Below are positions 44,435 to 56,500 of a stretch of 64,000 bases of DNA, one piece after another; the stretch's first letter is position 1; every line of letters begins with the position of its first letter. The notes below the pieces were generated by a model, which saw only the letters and a program-made list of their open reading frames with translations, searched no databases and was not told the origin of the DNA. The DNA is from Blasia pusilla (lineage: Eukaryota; Marchantiophyta; Marchantiopsida; Blasiales), in assembly GCA_050084515.1 (NCBI GenBank), contig CM114271.1:29946001-30010000 (forward strand), read 5' to 3'. Made by a program: the position numbers and the translations under genes.

Positions 44435-45430
44435 GCCCCAGTCCGGAGGCTTTATCTACGCCGGCCCAAGCCCAAGGCTGCAATATGGCAGATGTTCTCT
44501 GCAGATATCTCTGCACTTTCCTCCGTCGTCCACGGAGGAAAGTGGGAAAGACTGAATAGTTTGTTTGGACATGCAACATCTCAAACACAAAGTATTCGAG
44601 ATATTAAATCTCCTCTCCCACATTCACAGAAGTCAACTCAACCACAGCTCTGGGGTGACGAATTCAGGTCCAAGGAAATCAATGGCGGGTGCCGGCTACA
44701 GGTTGATATTAGCTCCATATCTGCATCCATTTAGAAAGTAAGAAAATAGAGTTGGAGAATTATTGTCACACCCAAGTCTCGTCAGAGATCTTCGCAGCTG
44801 ATTTTGAATGTCAGCCGCTAATTCTTTATAGAGAAAATATCGCCTATATTTTATTGTCGTTGACTCGGCTCACAGTCGTACAAAGCCCAACGTGACAGAA
44901 ACTCCAAACATCTGTACACTGTTCGCACCATGATCTAACAGTCAGAGACGGACATTAAGTACGCTATATAGGCAATCTTCTCCGGCGAAATCCGTTTGGT
45001 TACAAGAACGTTCACACGAGCAGCGCAGCTTAAAAGCCGCTGAGCCGAGCGTAGTTTGAACCTCACTGTACACATCACCACAGTTCAGGTTACGGATGGT
45101 TTTAGTTGGCGACGGGGCTGCCTCAAGAGCGCGAAAGGGCGAGCAGCTAACCTACTAGTGCGACCTACAGGACTAGCATCCCAGGATTCGCCAAATCGAG
45201 CAGAGCCATGATTCATTACTGGCGGGTCCAAGTTAGAGACGTGATCTATTGCCCATTTTCAAGGCGACAACTACTCCAGTACCCCGAAATAGAACACTTT
45301 GTCCTTCTTCACGAAATAATTAATATATAATGATAGTGGTAACTTGAAAAATCCACTTTATAAAGAAAACAAGTAATAGTGGTGACTCCACCCACGGACG
45401 ATCATATAAGTTGCTAGTCATACTGGTCCT
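44435..45430. other. No feature recognised
   Basis: Mixed-composition DNA with moderately GC-rich patches. Short frames (for example plus strand 44399-44734) show no domain. No RNA gene or terminus is seen. Confidence 0.4.
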
Positions 45431-45433
45431 CAT

Positions 45434-45815
45434 CTACCTAGCCCACCCACATGCGACACTTCCGTACCATTGCGTGATAGTGACATCGTCTTGGGTCGCG
45501 AGGACAGGTACGGAGGTTGGTCTTCCCTCAGCGTTAATTATTCCTCTGGCCCTTAACTTGTCTAGTATCCGCGAAAGCGGTGCGTATATCTGTATTCGGA
45601 ACGCGTTGGTTCGTGGGGACGTCTTTTGCGCCTGGGCCTGGACCCGTTGATTCTTTTCGCTCAACCTGGGACTCTGGGTATAAGAGCTTGTGCACCGATA
45701 CGACGAATTCGTCGAAATTTCTCACCACTCCCTGGTATATATGGTGGATTTGATAGTGCATAAATGGGATGATCGTCCTACGGTGACGTTCAAAATGTGA
45801 TGACATTGAACTCAT
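45434..45815 (-). pseudogene. Possible broken coding sequence of unknown function
   Basis: Two overlapping minus-strand frames, 45815-45534 and 45664-45434, look protein-like and could be one sequence split by a frameshift near 45600. The first contains HHIYQGVVRNFDEFVVSV and a basic GPGPGAKDVP tail. The second contains SRILDKLRARGIINAEGRP, then LATQDDVTITQWYG. The amino-acid balance is better than in surrounding frames, but I do not recognise a family. A decayed retroelement Gag or a host exon is possible. Confidence 0.3.
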
Positions 45816-48600
45816 TATATCTCCTCGGGCCAGGGGCGATTATAAAAATTCCAAATGTGATTATAATAAAATTCCAACAGGCACCTTAGGAGGTGAGGCG
45901 CACTCCCACCATAACTTGCCCCGGTGCCGACGCCTTCTTCGTCTAACGTCCATGACATAACTCCACGTAAGCAAAATAAGCATTTAGTTCACAAAAACGA
46001 GAATTGTCAAGAGAATGATAAGGACCCAAGCGTCACATCTAAAGAAAATGTATCTACAAATCAAGTGACACAGGAGGGATTAAAGAATTTTTATTTTCGA
46101 AATGAAAAATATAACTGAGAAAGATTAAGCTAAATGAAAACCATCTTACGAATGAGCAAGACGAAGTCCAGTCTAAACATGTAACCAGTTGTACAGATAA
46201 TTCGAAGTTAGCCTTAAGTACATCACAATCTACCGAACTTCATACGATCTTGTACAATTAGTGGAGAAGTAAACTTGTGAGTTCTCTTCTCTCAGGCTGA
46301 TGTGGGTGTTGCCAAACATATATAACATGATCTTAGCGGATGAGGGAAATTTTGGGGAATGACATTTATAATACGTAAGATATTCCAATTTGCCTTAAAT
46401 ATGGGTGGTTTTTTCGAAAATGTGTGTTCATTAGGTTCCTCCATTAAATGGGTAGCCAACATCCACTTAATATATTTGGACACAGGGGGCGTCGAATTCG
46501 CTGAGCAACTTTGGTCATAGGATTTCGTTGTCAACAACTAAAACATCACCAATGGTATATATTGGATGCTTTACCTTTTTTTCTCCGTCAGCCGTTGTCC
46601 AACTTCTTTACATCGTGAATAACACCCAACATTTGTGAGTTTATCACCTCTACCGGTTCCCACGGATAGAGGGGATGTTTTATCATCACCAACTGTATTT
46701 GGATTATCCACTCCTAAATTACATATCCAAATCCCCAATTGGGTGTCGTACGTATGACAGTTGGAGAAGAGGAAGAAGCATGAACGAAATGCACGAGTGG
46801 TATTAGAAATTTTAGACGAAATTTATTTTGTCGTTTGATCAGCTTAATAATAAATGTTTAATTTTTTTAAAATAAATCACTTGGACCCTAGAAAAAAATT
46901 TACTTATTATTATTTTTTAAGTAAAATTAGATTCAAGCCTCCCCGCCCTTGGAAAGAGTAAAATCCTTCCCTTTAATAAGATAATATTAAATATTTATAC
47001 CTTCCTTGCTCATTTCAAGAAATTCATTCCCCCCTCCTCATTCACTCCCCTCCCAAAAATCCGAAAAATATTATTATACATATCATGTGTATTATTTTAT
47101 CTTTTCATGACTTTTACAATCTACATAACATAAAGGTTATATTCTTACTAATCCTCTAGTCAACTTGCTAGCTCTTTCGTGCAATCTTACTTATGGTGGG
47201 CATCGTTAAGGATTGATTGGCACATATTTGTAAACACTATGCATGCATGCAACAGCCATGGGGTTTTAAAAAAAAAAATCATTTGAATTTGAAAAACCCT
47301 CAAACCGACTGCCCCTCCATTTGAAGACCCTAGCCCCAAATACACCACCTAACTTTGAAAAAAAACCCTCACTGTATCATTGTTTCTTATTTGGGTAAAA
47401 GGAAATGTTCCTAACCCTCGCATCATTTGGAATAGTGATAGTGAACTCGTTGGATGATTAAGATCCTATCATAAGAACAATGGTTGGAAAGTAAATCCTC
47501 AAATAATGAAAAAAAAACATAGTTTCTTGGGCAAGTTCATGTGTAACTTGAAGATATGTAAGCCATTAGAAGGGGGATAAAAAAGGAAGAAGTGAGTGTT
47601 TCCTAGTTTAAAAATAATCAGAGAATGAATTGAAGCAAGGTGAAGTGGAGACATTTCTTTTGTTTTTCCAAAACAAGAATGTAGGAGAATAGAGATAATA
47701 AAAAGAGGACTTCCTTATCATGGTTAAACATGGAATTAAAGAAGGAAGAAAAACTCATTTATCTAAAACAATAAAGTTGGCGAGGGCGAGGTTGTTCTTA
47801 AAATTAGTGAGACATTTATTTCTTAGATTTATTTTCTTAGAACAAAGTGTTAGGAGTATTGCATTTCCAAATGAAAAAAAGGGAGAAGACACAAGCTGGG
47901 TGGGAAAAAGTTGAGTTTAAAATTAATAGGAATGCAGAAAGGACATGAATGGGAATTAACTTATTTAGAACAATAAGAATTATTCTTATGGGAGATTTCT
48001 TGTACATATTTATTTACAATGATTTTACATGTTAAGAATGGATTAGAATTGGATGATTAGATAAACATCAAATTAAAAAGGTGGGGATAGGGTCCTCAAT
48101 ACAATTGTGGAAAAACGACTTTTGAAAGAAAAAGGTAACTTAAGGAAATAAGGTTGGATTTTTCTTTTTGAAATAGTGCACTACAAAGGCACATCAAATA
48201 GCACTTTTACTTTTACTTTTTTTAGTTATAGCTAGGTTGGTTCTGAACTTTATTGGAATGAAGATCTGAAAATGTGAGCCTTTCTAAGTTTTCTCTTCGA
48301 GAATACACCTCTGCAATCGCCCAAGGTCTTGAGACGGTGGTATCTGCAAACAAGTCATCCCAACTTGCTAAATTGGTTATGAACTAATCAAAATCCTCTA
48401 AGAGGATTCCAAGAAATCTTACCACTAACTATACAAATAGCCCCTGAGGACATGTTATCTACTCTTGCTCGACTACAACTACTGTGATAATTATTGTGCA
48501 CATCATAAAAAAACATACATTATTATCATATACATACACACAAACACTAAAAGTTAACACAACATACAAGATATCATATCAATATCTACATCAAAGTCCA
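45816..48600. other. No feature recognised
   Basis: AT-rich DNA with short frames only (for example plus 45924-46118, minus 46292-46537, plus 47720-47914). There are poly-A and poly-T runs near 46860-47050 and 47265. Nothing here can be supported as a gene. Confidence 0.45.
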
Positions 48601-48619
48601 AAAATATTCTCCTCTAAAT

Positions 48620-49140
48620 AATGATTGATGGTTCCCTCCAACCTTTGATTGTCGATCATCCCATCAAGAATCACATTAAACTGTTTGGTGCTAAGATAAG
48701 GGGGTTGGTTTCACAATCAATTACCTCCATCTAGAATGTTATCCATAGTTAAGTGTGTTAATCGCTAAAGAGTCCCATAGGTCTTTTGCAACACCTCCTA
48801 TGGCACCAAGTTTTTCCACTAAAATGTAGGAGAATGTGATTCTGAGCCCATGCTCGCGGCATCCAACAACACTATACTAATATCTTACCACCACAAGTGC
48901 ATGATTTTTACCCAACAGAAATAGATTCTCCAACATGTGAGTTGGGGAGTGCTCTTGGATATCTCTCTGCCTAGAGATATTGTATAACCCACATCATCTC
49001 CTAAAAGATATTTGAACGTGGGTCGTGAAAGCCTAGGCCCTATCTTCCCATAGAGTGTCTTTGACATGGTCTCCATTCACTAGGTGGATAGGCTTAACAC
49101 TCCTTAACTTATAGGCCTCCATAATGACTCATTTATTATT
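48620..49140 (-). pseudogene. DNMT remnant, fifth fragment
   Basis: The minus strand reads, in changing frames, GLGFHDPRSNIF then EMMWVIQYL near 48970-49040, PTHMLENLFLLGKNHALV near 48890-48950 (motif VI ENL for ENV) and SVVLLDAASMGSESHSP near 48840-48885. These match GLGLQDPRSGMFWEML, ILENVPLLGDTRARVM and AVLLDAPRVGSRAHRP of copy A in the same order. Motif IV would lie just beyond 49040 and is not readable. It sits to the left of a 3' family block at 49195, and so is a remnant of another element. Confidence 0.72.
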
Positions 49141-49340
49141 AATGAGATGTCCATTGTAAATGACCATTGGTACTCATGCATCGCAAACATTGGAAACAAG
49201 CGCACTGTCGTACGCATACACATCGCTACACAACACACATCGGTGTCACCGAACACACATACAAACACGCACGATCCCATGCTAACTAATGGCATCCAAA
49301 CAACAAGAAAAGAAGTACTAAAATATCTCCAATAAATTAA

Positions 49341-49529
49341 GATCCAATCTCTCTATACACCATCTCACACCATAGCTCTCAAAGGTGTGCACTCTCTCTC
49401 TCATGTGAAACCAAACCCACTCTTCTAATGAGAGGCTTAGGTTACACTCACAAGGCAAGGGAGCATGTCTTCCACTACTCACGAAGGCGCTCTACTAGAT
49501 CTCACCAATCTATCCTAAAAGACATGACA
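49341..49529 (-). repeat. Shortened LTR of element F
   Basis: It matches 51879-52005 and then 52336-52384, skipping roughly 330 bases. The minus strand starts TGTCATGTCTTTTAGGATAG, giving the clearest view of the outer LTR edge in this LTR type, since the 3' block follows at 49530 (ATTGTCGTGCGTATACAC). The same block follows the LTR of copy A at 1340. Confidence 0.7.
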
Positions 49530-49771
49530 ATTGTCGTGCGTATACACATCATCCCTACACAACATACATCGCTGTCACTGAACACACACGCACGATCCCA
49601 TGCTAACTCATGGCACCCAAACAACGAGACAAGAAGTACTACATCTCTAGGACGCTAAGAGCATAAAGGCTGGGTGCTCATGTGGGCCCATCGTTAGTCG
49701 CCTTCCTATCATCCATGTCACAGAAAAATTCGGAATCAAAACCTACCTAGTATCTCCTCTATGTACATCTG

Positions 49772-50408
49772 GGACACATCCATCATCCCCGAGGAATCTT
49801 AGTGAGAGGTGGCGTCAAATATGCCATATGCCAACCTCTCGAACATCCATCATAGACTATCATCGTGGCCGCACCACGAGCAAAACTTGCAAGCTTGCAG
49901 GAACTATTGTTGAGCTCGGATCTACTGTACCATCAATGTTAGGAAAGAGACATGGCGCACAATTACGCACATGGTCCTTCCATACCATACCATCGCGTCC
50001 CTCCAGCAAGAGAACACCGGATGGCTAAACGTCACGCACTCTTCGGATAGTGCGCCCTACAATCACATCCAACGTCGTCGATTCCGTCTGCAGCAAGTAG
50101 ACATAATCTCCCTGATGAATCCTCTGGATAGTTGGTTGATAACCACCACCCCGAATAGTTGAATACCTCAACATATCCCGACGTTGCGCAATCGCCAAGT
50201 TCTCAAACGCCATGGGCATCACTCTCCAAAATAACTCAGCCCTCTGAGAACATGCTCGCATCCATACATCTGGGTCATCAAGGTCTAGCACCTCACCATC
50301 ATCTCGACGAATGGCCGTGGGTAGATCTGGCTCTCGGTCATAAAGTAGCAAGTACGGTGACAAAGACGCTAAGGATGCCTGCCTGCTGAATTTGTATCCC
50401 ATCGCCAA
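49772..50408 (-). pseudogene. Element F: integrase C-terminus and PHD finger
   Basis: The frame 50408-50025 reads ASLSPYLLLYDREPDLPTAI through GDYVYLLQTESTTLDVIVGRTI, matching the integrase tail of copies A and 2. After frame changes the PHD half follows with VYDGC (Tyr at the third ligand again), WHM and TPPL. It ends in a WMCPRC block followed by a stop near 49772. A TGA at 49783-49785 replaces the CGA of copy A just before WMC. The catalytic core is missing. Confidence 0.78.
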
Positions 50409-50499
50409 CTGGAAATCTCAACCCCAACTCGGTTGTGGAGAAAACTCCTCCAATTAGCAAGTCATACTCCTCCCGTACTAACGCTACTCAAAACTCCTC

Positions 50500-51130
50500 G
50501 ATGGACAGTGCGGTTCCAACAGAACAACAAGGCCCTCGATGGTGGGATGCGGCACTCGGCGGCATACCCTCCTCAATCAACAATAAACCCACACTGTGCT
50601 CCACAATGACGGTGCGGCTCCGCGATCAAGACGGTGCGGTGCGGCAACCAGCGGTACGACTCGGAAATCGGCCGTGCGTTGCAGCTACGGGCGTCACGGC
50701 ACGATACTCGATCTTCGTTGAGCAGATACCAATCACAAAATAACAGCATGAAATCAAAACTCAAACACCATAACCGGAGATCATCTACCATTACTGGTTG
50801 ATGTTGAAACGATTCCAACGAAACGGTGCGGCGTTGCAGGCGGTACCGAACGGCACGACCCTTGATGGTGGGATGCGGAACTTGGCGGCATACCCTCCTC
50901 AAAAAAAATAAACCCACACTTTGCTCCACAATGACCGTGCGGCTCCGCGATCGAGACGGTGTGGTACGGCCACGAGCGGCACGACGCGGAAATCAGCGGC
51001 GCGTTGCGGCTACGGGCGTCACGGCACGGTACTCGATCGTCGTCGAGCGGCTACCAATCACAACATAGCAGCATGAAATCAAAACTCTAACACCATAACC
51101 AGAGGTCATCTACCATTACTTGTTGATGAC
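50500..51130. repeat. Tandem duplication in element F leader (unit about 326 bp)
   Basis: GGCATACCCTCCTCA occurs at 50561 and 50887, and the following 240 bases match closely, ending in CATCTACCATTACT-TTGATG in both. The unit covers most of the leader segment that is present once in copy 2 (29990-30230). Differences between the units are mostly C/T and G/A at CpG sites (for example GCGATCAAG against GCGATCGAG). Confidence 0.8.
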
Positions 51131-51399
51131 AAAACTGCGATGAAGGTGGCGGCCAAAACAAAGTACGTGGTGACGATGCAAGTCAGAGAATCAACGAACT
51201 TCGTGGAAGACCCTCCACTCCATGGCAACCAAAGGGTGGACAACAAACGGTGGACCATTGACGGTGCCAGTTGACCGTTGACGATGACTATGACGGCAAC
51301 GGCCGCCGCCGCCGGCGTGGCAGCTGGTTTAGGGTTTGAACAATTTAACCCTAAAAATTGCCTAGCAATGGCAGTTTTGGAAGATTGACCATAAATTTT

Positions 51400-52384
51400 T
51401 ACTTGCAGCTCCAAATTGCGCATTTTTTTATTGCATAACGTGCACAGCTTCACGATCTACAACGCTGTCAAAAAATATTTGGAATTGGACGTTCCAATAA
51501 AAACTGACATGGACTGTTGTAAAGCCCAATGTTTCTTTGTCCTATACAAAATGTGGGAGCGCTTCCGCGCTGATTTCTCCCAAAAAAAATGTAAAACCTG
51601 TAAAAATACAAATCAGAAAGCTACATGGTGCTCCTGATAGCAGCGGCATGGGGCAACCGGCCCCCATAATCAATCTCTATCAGAAATTGGGCAGTACTTT
51701 TGCGCGCCACTCTTCCACACGAAAAATCAGAAAATGCAAAGAATAATCAAAGCAGCCCTTGCTCCAGTGAGCACTCCCATAAGCCGCTGAACGGAGAACA
51801 CGGTCCCCAACCTGTAAAAACAACGAGTGATCGACAAGCTCCCCCATGAAGCTCTTTCATTCTCTCTTTGTAAAGTAAGATCCAATCTCTTTGTACACCA
51901 TCTCACACCATAGCTCTCAAAGGTGTGCACTCTCTCTCTCTCATGTCAAACCAAACCCACTCTTCTAATGAGAGGCTTGGGTTACACTCACAAGGCAAGG
52001 GACCATATCTCCGCCGCCTTATGCCAAGAGGTTCAACAAAGAGTGAATGAGCTCTCAAGCTTTCTCTCTCTCCTTGAGGTATACCCTTCCCCTCTTCAAG
52101 CTCTCTCCATGGTAATCTATTCTCCCAAGTCACCTCCTTGGCTCTTGACCTGATGTAGGAGGTCAAGGGCCACTTACCAAAAATATTAAGTTGATAATAT
52201 ACTCAAAATGATACTTAGCTAAAATAATAAGTTGCTCAATATGGCTCCAAATGAGCTGAAACGAAGGGAAAACATGCTCTCTCAGGTTTCCTGGGGCCTC
52301 AGCAGGTCATACTCCACCTACTGAGCCTGTTCTCCACTACTCACAAAGGGTCTCTACTAGATCTCATTGATCTATCCTAAAAGT
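51400..52384 (-). repeat. 5' LTR of element F (second LTR type) with adjoining leader
   Basis: Homologous to 31900-32926. Pyrimidine-rich stretches (CTCTCTCTCTC near 51931) and the GGTAATCTATTC block near 52110 are shared. The outer edge is at CCTAAAAG (about 52383), eight bases short of the edge seen in the shortened LTR. There it meets a perfect hairpin. The inner edge probably lies near TGTAAAAATAC at 51601 but could not be confirmed. Confidence 0.65.
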
Positions 52385-52414
52385 TGGTGGAACAAATTTT
52401 TTTCCACCAACTTT
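52380..52414. repeat. Perfect 13-bp hairpin at LTR edge
   Basis: AAAGTTGGTGGAA (52380-52392) pairs with TTCCACCAACTTT (52402-52414) around a nine-base loop. It begins exactly where the LTR of element F stops matching its relatives. It may be an independent foldback insertion or a repair product. Confidence 0.6.
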
Positions 52415-52829
52415 GACGCATGCATCATGATTCAATGAGAGTTATCTTGCAGTATCATCCCACTCCATGCCTAGATTCTCTTGCATATGTATCATTGGAT
52501 GCAACACTGCCGCTAAACTATGCTTATATATCCTCCACATAGCTTGACCACTTGTACACCCTCGTATGGGTACGACACACAATATGTTGGTGCAATATAG
52601 AAGGGTGCAAAGTTGCTATCCCCGCCACATCTCTACTGCCACTCCTCTCACCAACTGCCATTGGCTTATGTATTTTTTTGCACTCCAATACAATGACTCT
52701 CTTGAGCCTACCATTGGCGCCCAATCTACACGTGTTGTCATGCCAACCAACACAACATGTAGAACTTAGTCCTCAATGATCTAAATGTCATCCACTTGTG
52801 GCTTGTCTTCCCACAGATTACCAAAATAA

Positions 52830-53500
52830 TTCACCACTTAAACATATGCTACAAAGATCACCTCCATGCCCACTTGTATAGAGTCAATGAGCCGTAGATG
52901 AAAATGACTAGTATGACCATCGCCTCAATGCCGATCTAGCCTATGTGAGTCCAACTCCTCCTAATATTCTAATGTGAACCCTATAGAATAAAAAATGACA
53001 CCACCAATCAACACATCATAAGAATTGGGGTGAGTCACTACCATTGAAGATCTCACCATAGAACTATAATAAGGTATCCTAGTTACACAATAACCATCAA
53101 CACCTACCACCTCATGAATTTGAGTGCACTAGAACCAATAAGGGCCTTTAGGATCCAAAATAGAACCTCTAGACCATGGAACCCTACAATTCCAAACTTA
53201 CAACTAGCGCCCATCCCAACATCAAGGGTACCTGGCACAAGCAAAGTCATTGACCATGCAGGAAACTCCTTCATTTGAGTAGTTGCTACTTGCCAAAAGT
53301 CGTGAAAATCCACCAACATTGAAGGCTCTATACCCATCTTCCCAAAAAGAGACACCATCATTCCCCAATACCTCAATAAGCGTGGCCATAAACCGAAACA
53401 TCTCAAAAACCCTTCACCAACATCACCATATTTGTGGCCAAAAATAAATATTCTTGGCACACCCCCAAAAACATATTGGAGTGAGGCTCCTCTCAAGATT
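52830..53500 (-). pseudogene. Protease-region remnant of a related gypsy element
   Basis: The minus strand carries, in shifting frames, MFRFMATLIEVLG near 53380 (compare VFRLAATL), PLMLG near 53215 (the block after the protease active site) and NSYDVLIGGVIFYSIGFTLEYY near 52950-53020, matching SYDVLVGSTVLYPLGFILDFW of copy A. The active-site Asp segment is not readable. A related frame continues upstream to 54250 without recognisable motifs. No LTR is seen nearby. Confidence 0.6.
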
Positions 53501-56500
53501 TTGCACTCTCCACCGACACTCTCGCCAGACCACTTGATTAACTTTATCCCTCGCTATAAACCGGGGTCATAAAGTAACTAGGACTAGTTGATGCATTCCT
53601 CATCAACTCATAAAACATGAAAGAAATACCAATTGCATCTATCACCTAGCCTTCCCTAGTTGTGGGTTTGACTCTAGTCACTCCACATGCACACGGTGCG
53701 GCTAAGATACCCTATCTACACCATGGGTCACAACAACTTTCATGTCCACTTGCACATCACCTCCCATGAAACCCAAAAAAAAAACCCCATTGTCAAAATC
53801 CAACAATGAAGTGACACTATTTGCAATCCCAACACCAACCACTCAATGCGGGTTCGACACAACAACCACTTGCTTCTCCACTTGTTTGTATCATGGAACA
53901 CAAATGTCCGTTCATCATGCAACCTCCATAACCTATAGAAGGAAATGATCTCTTTCCACTACCAAATCCGAGTCCAATGCTGCCCTACACCGTATACTCT
54001 ACCACCATCAGGCTCACTAAAATGCATTGATGCTCCATTGAACCTCATCTCCGGGTGTAGGCCAAAAACATCCCACAATAAGATGACCATGACGCTAACA
54101 ATGGTCACAGGGTGTGAATATCCCGCTCACCTTATTTTACAGCTAATATTCACAAACTTGGTGTGCATCACCACAAGTCCAACAACTCAATCCTACCTCA
54201 AATTTGTCTTGCAAAAGACAAGGAAAACCTCACTCCTAGAAGCACAAATGGACCACCCTAGCCCTGTGGTGCCCCCCATATGACCATGGAACTCAAGTAT
54301 ATACCTAAGATTATTCTTGATGATGATTTTGTGTAGGGCATAATTTTAACATACATCCACATGAGATTCAATTAGCCTTATCTGATAACTTAAAAGTTGG
54401 AACTCAATATTTTAGGATGATTAAATGGAACATACTTTCTATTCCATAGAATTCGCTACTAAATTTGTCTCTAAAAAAAAATCTATAGCCGCGGTACGTG
54501 GAATAAACATTTTGCTTCTCCTTTGTTTTGGTCATGGTCTAAACGAATCCAAAATTTTCCAATTAATTGTAGTCGCAACCCAAAAATTATCAATAAATTG
54601 TAGTTGCACAAATTTGGGCATACGTTAGACAACCCTTCTTGTAGACATGGAATGGTTGTACTATGTATATAATCATATTTTAGTTCATTTTAAAGGATAC
54701 TACGACATAGAAGTATTCCACATCTGCAAGGTTTAGGATAGGAAAATGAGTAATGAGTATAAGGTTTTCACACTAGAGATGGTTAAAAAATTCATCAAAA
54801 AGAATTTCTTCGTATTAAACCGATGAAGAGGTAAGTGAATTAAAGTGATAAGCGGTCAATTCATCTAATTTTACATTGAATAATAGTAATGAGAGAAGAC
54901 GCAAAACTTTATTCTCTTTATCTTTTGATTTGCAATTTGGTAAGAAGATATTTTTGGCAGTAAGGACTCTTGAAATCAATAGCAACTACATCTTAGTGGT
55001 GGTTTAACAACTTCATCAGCCGATGAAGTTAATCTCAAAAATATTCAATTCATGATTAAAACATGAGTGGATTAAACTTTGGAGCAAGGCTTCCAAGTTT
55101 GCGTAGGCCTCCAATCTAAGTTCTTATGGTGAAGAGCTTTTGGTAGTAGTGACTTTGAGAAAACTAGGATGGATCATATCTAGGTACTAGTTCATACGAT
55201 TGATGGTCTACCACTCAATTACATGCACACTGATTGTTTGAAAGAGAATATGATTCAATTTCTTAAGTTCATTTACAAGAGGCAAAGTTCTTGAATGGTT
55301 CCTTCTATACCATACCAATTGTCTTTCCTCATAATTATTCTCTTTTTAGTGCATCCAAATTCTTACTTAATTTAGTGAATACTGATATTTTCCTTCTTCG
55401 GTGTATTTAGGTTTCCACTTCATAAAACCTTTGATTCAATCTTTGTATGTTGGCTTCGAGGATAAATATCAAAAAAATTTGGAAGTTTTTGGCCATTTGC
55501 TTTTATATTTGTACTTTTTGGCCTTCTGATTCGATATCTGAATTTTGGATGCGATGAAAAATGCAATTGTCCTAGTGAGAAGAATATCTCAATCACTATG
55601 GAATAAAAAAAAGAGTATATAAATTGTTGACTACAACACCAAAACATTGTGCTTGATTTCAAAACAAAAATTGTAATGACAGGATCTCGGCCTCATAAAA
55701 CCTAGGTGGGAAGTGAGAAAGGAAGTGGGTGTGCACCTTTTTGAAGTTAGCAAAGCTTAACATCCATATTTGGCGAGTGCACAATTCGAATATGCACACA
55801 TCTCCAAGTGTTTTTGCGGTTGGGTATTCATTGGGCAATCATCGGGTGATGTAGGATGGATTAGGAAAAACTAGTCGGTGTCGGTGCCATTTCAAAATCG
55901 AAAGGGAGAATTAGGGGGAGAAGATCATCCTAAAAGGATATTGGCCCAAAAAGACAAGTGTCATCAGGAGGAGGCCCAAGCACTCTCCAATATAACATAG
56001 ATTTGACATAAACTCGTATTTCTGAAAAGCTTGCAAATATTATTAGAGACAAGTCGAGAGTCTTGATTCATAGGAAGATGCCAACAAGTCACGTCCAGCT
56101 GCTTTTTGTTGTCCCATCCCCTTATAAGATATGTAAACCCCACACGAGTTTGCATGGTTTCTGCTCGAGGGAAAGATGGTCTTCACATGGACAAGTATTC
56201 TGGATGTATTAGGGACAAACAAGAAGTCAAATAATTCACCACGATGCTCACCATTCACCGCGAGCTACTTTTGGGTCTTCTCACAAGAATTGTAAGGTCT
56301 AATCAGGCTCGAAACACATGGAGGAAGCCTAGTAGTGCATGAGCGAGATAAGGTAGCCATAAAGTTGAAGATGTCCACCGGACATGAAAATACCATGGTG
56401 GTGGGTGAATTACAACATTACACAAAAAGACATCGCCTCCTTTTTCGAGTTGTTTATTCTCATGTCAGAAATAAGTTGAGATTTTCCCATTTGAAGGCTG

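Larger units (their letters stand above)
49195..52384 (-). mobile_element. Element F: internally deleted DNMT-family element
   Basis: The minus-strand order is 5' LTR of the second type (about 51600-52384), leader with a tandem duplication, integrase C-terminus and PHD finger (49772-50408), 3' block, then a short LTR (49341-49529). A further 3' block (49203-49335) lies to its left. Gag, protease, DNMT, RT and the integrase core are deleted between leader and integrase tail at 50408/50409. The short LTR lacks its middle: matches to 51879-52005 are followed directly by matches to about 52336-52384. It could be mobilised only in trans, if at all. Confidence 0.75.

Noticed and set aside
51080-51100. 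TGGTGTTAGAGT on the minus strand as an initiator-Met tRNA primer site
   Set aside because: Only nine of twelve bases fit, it lies about 500 bases from the likely LTR edge, and it is part of a duplicated leader unit.
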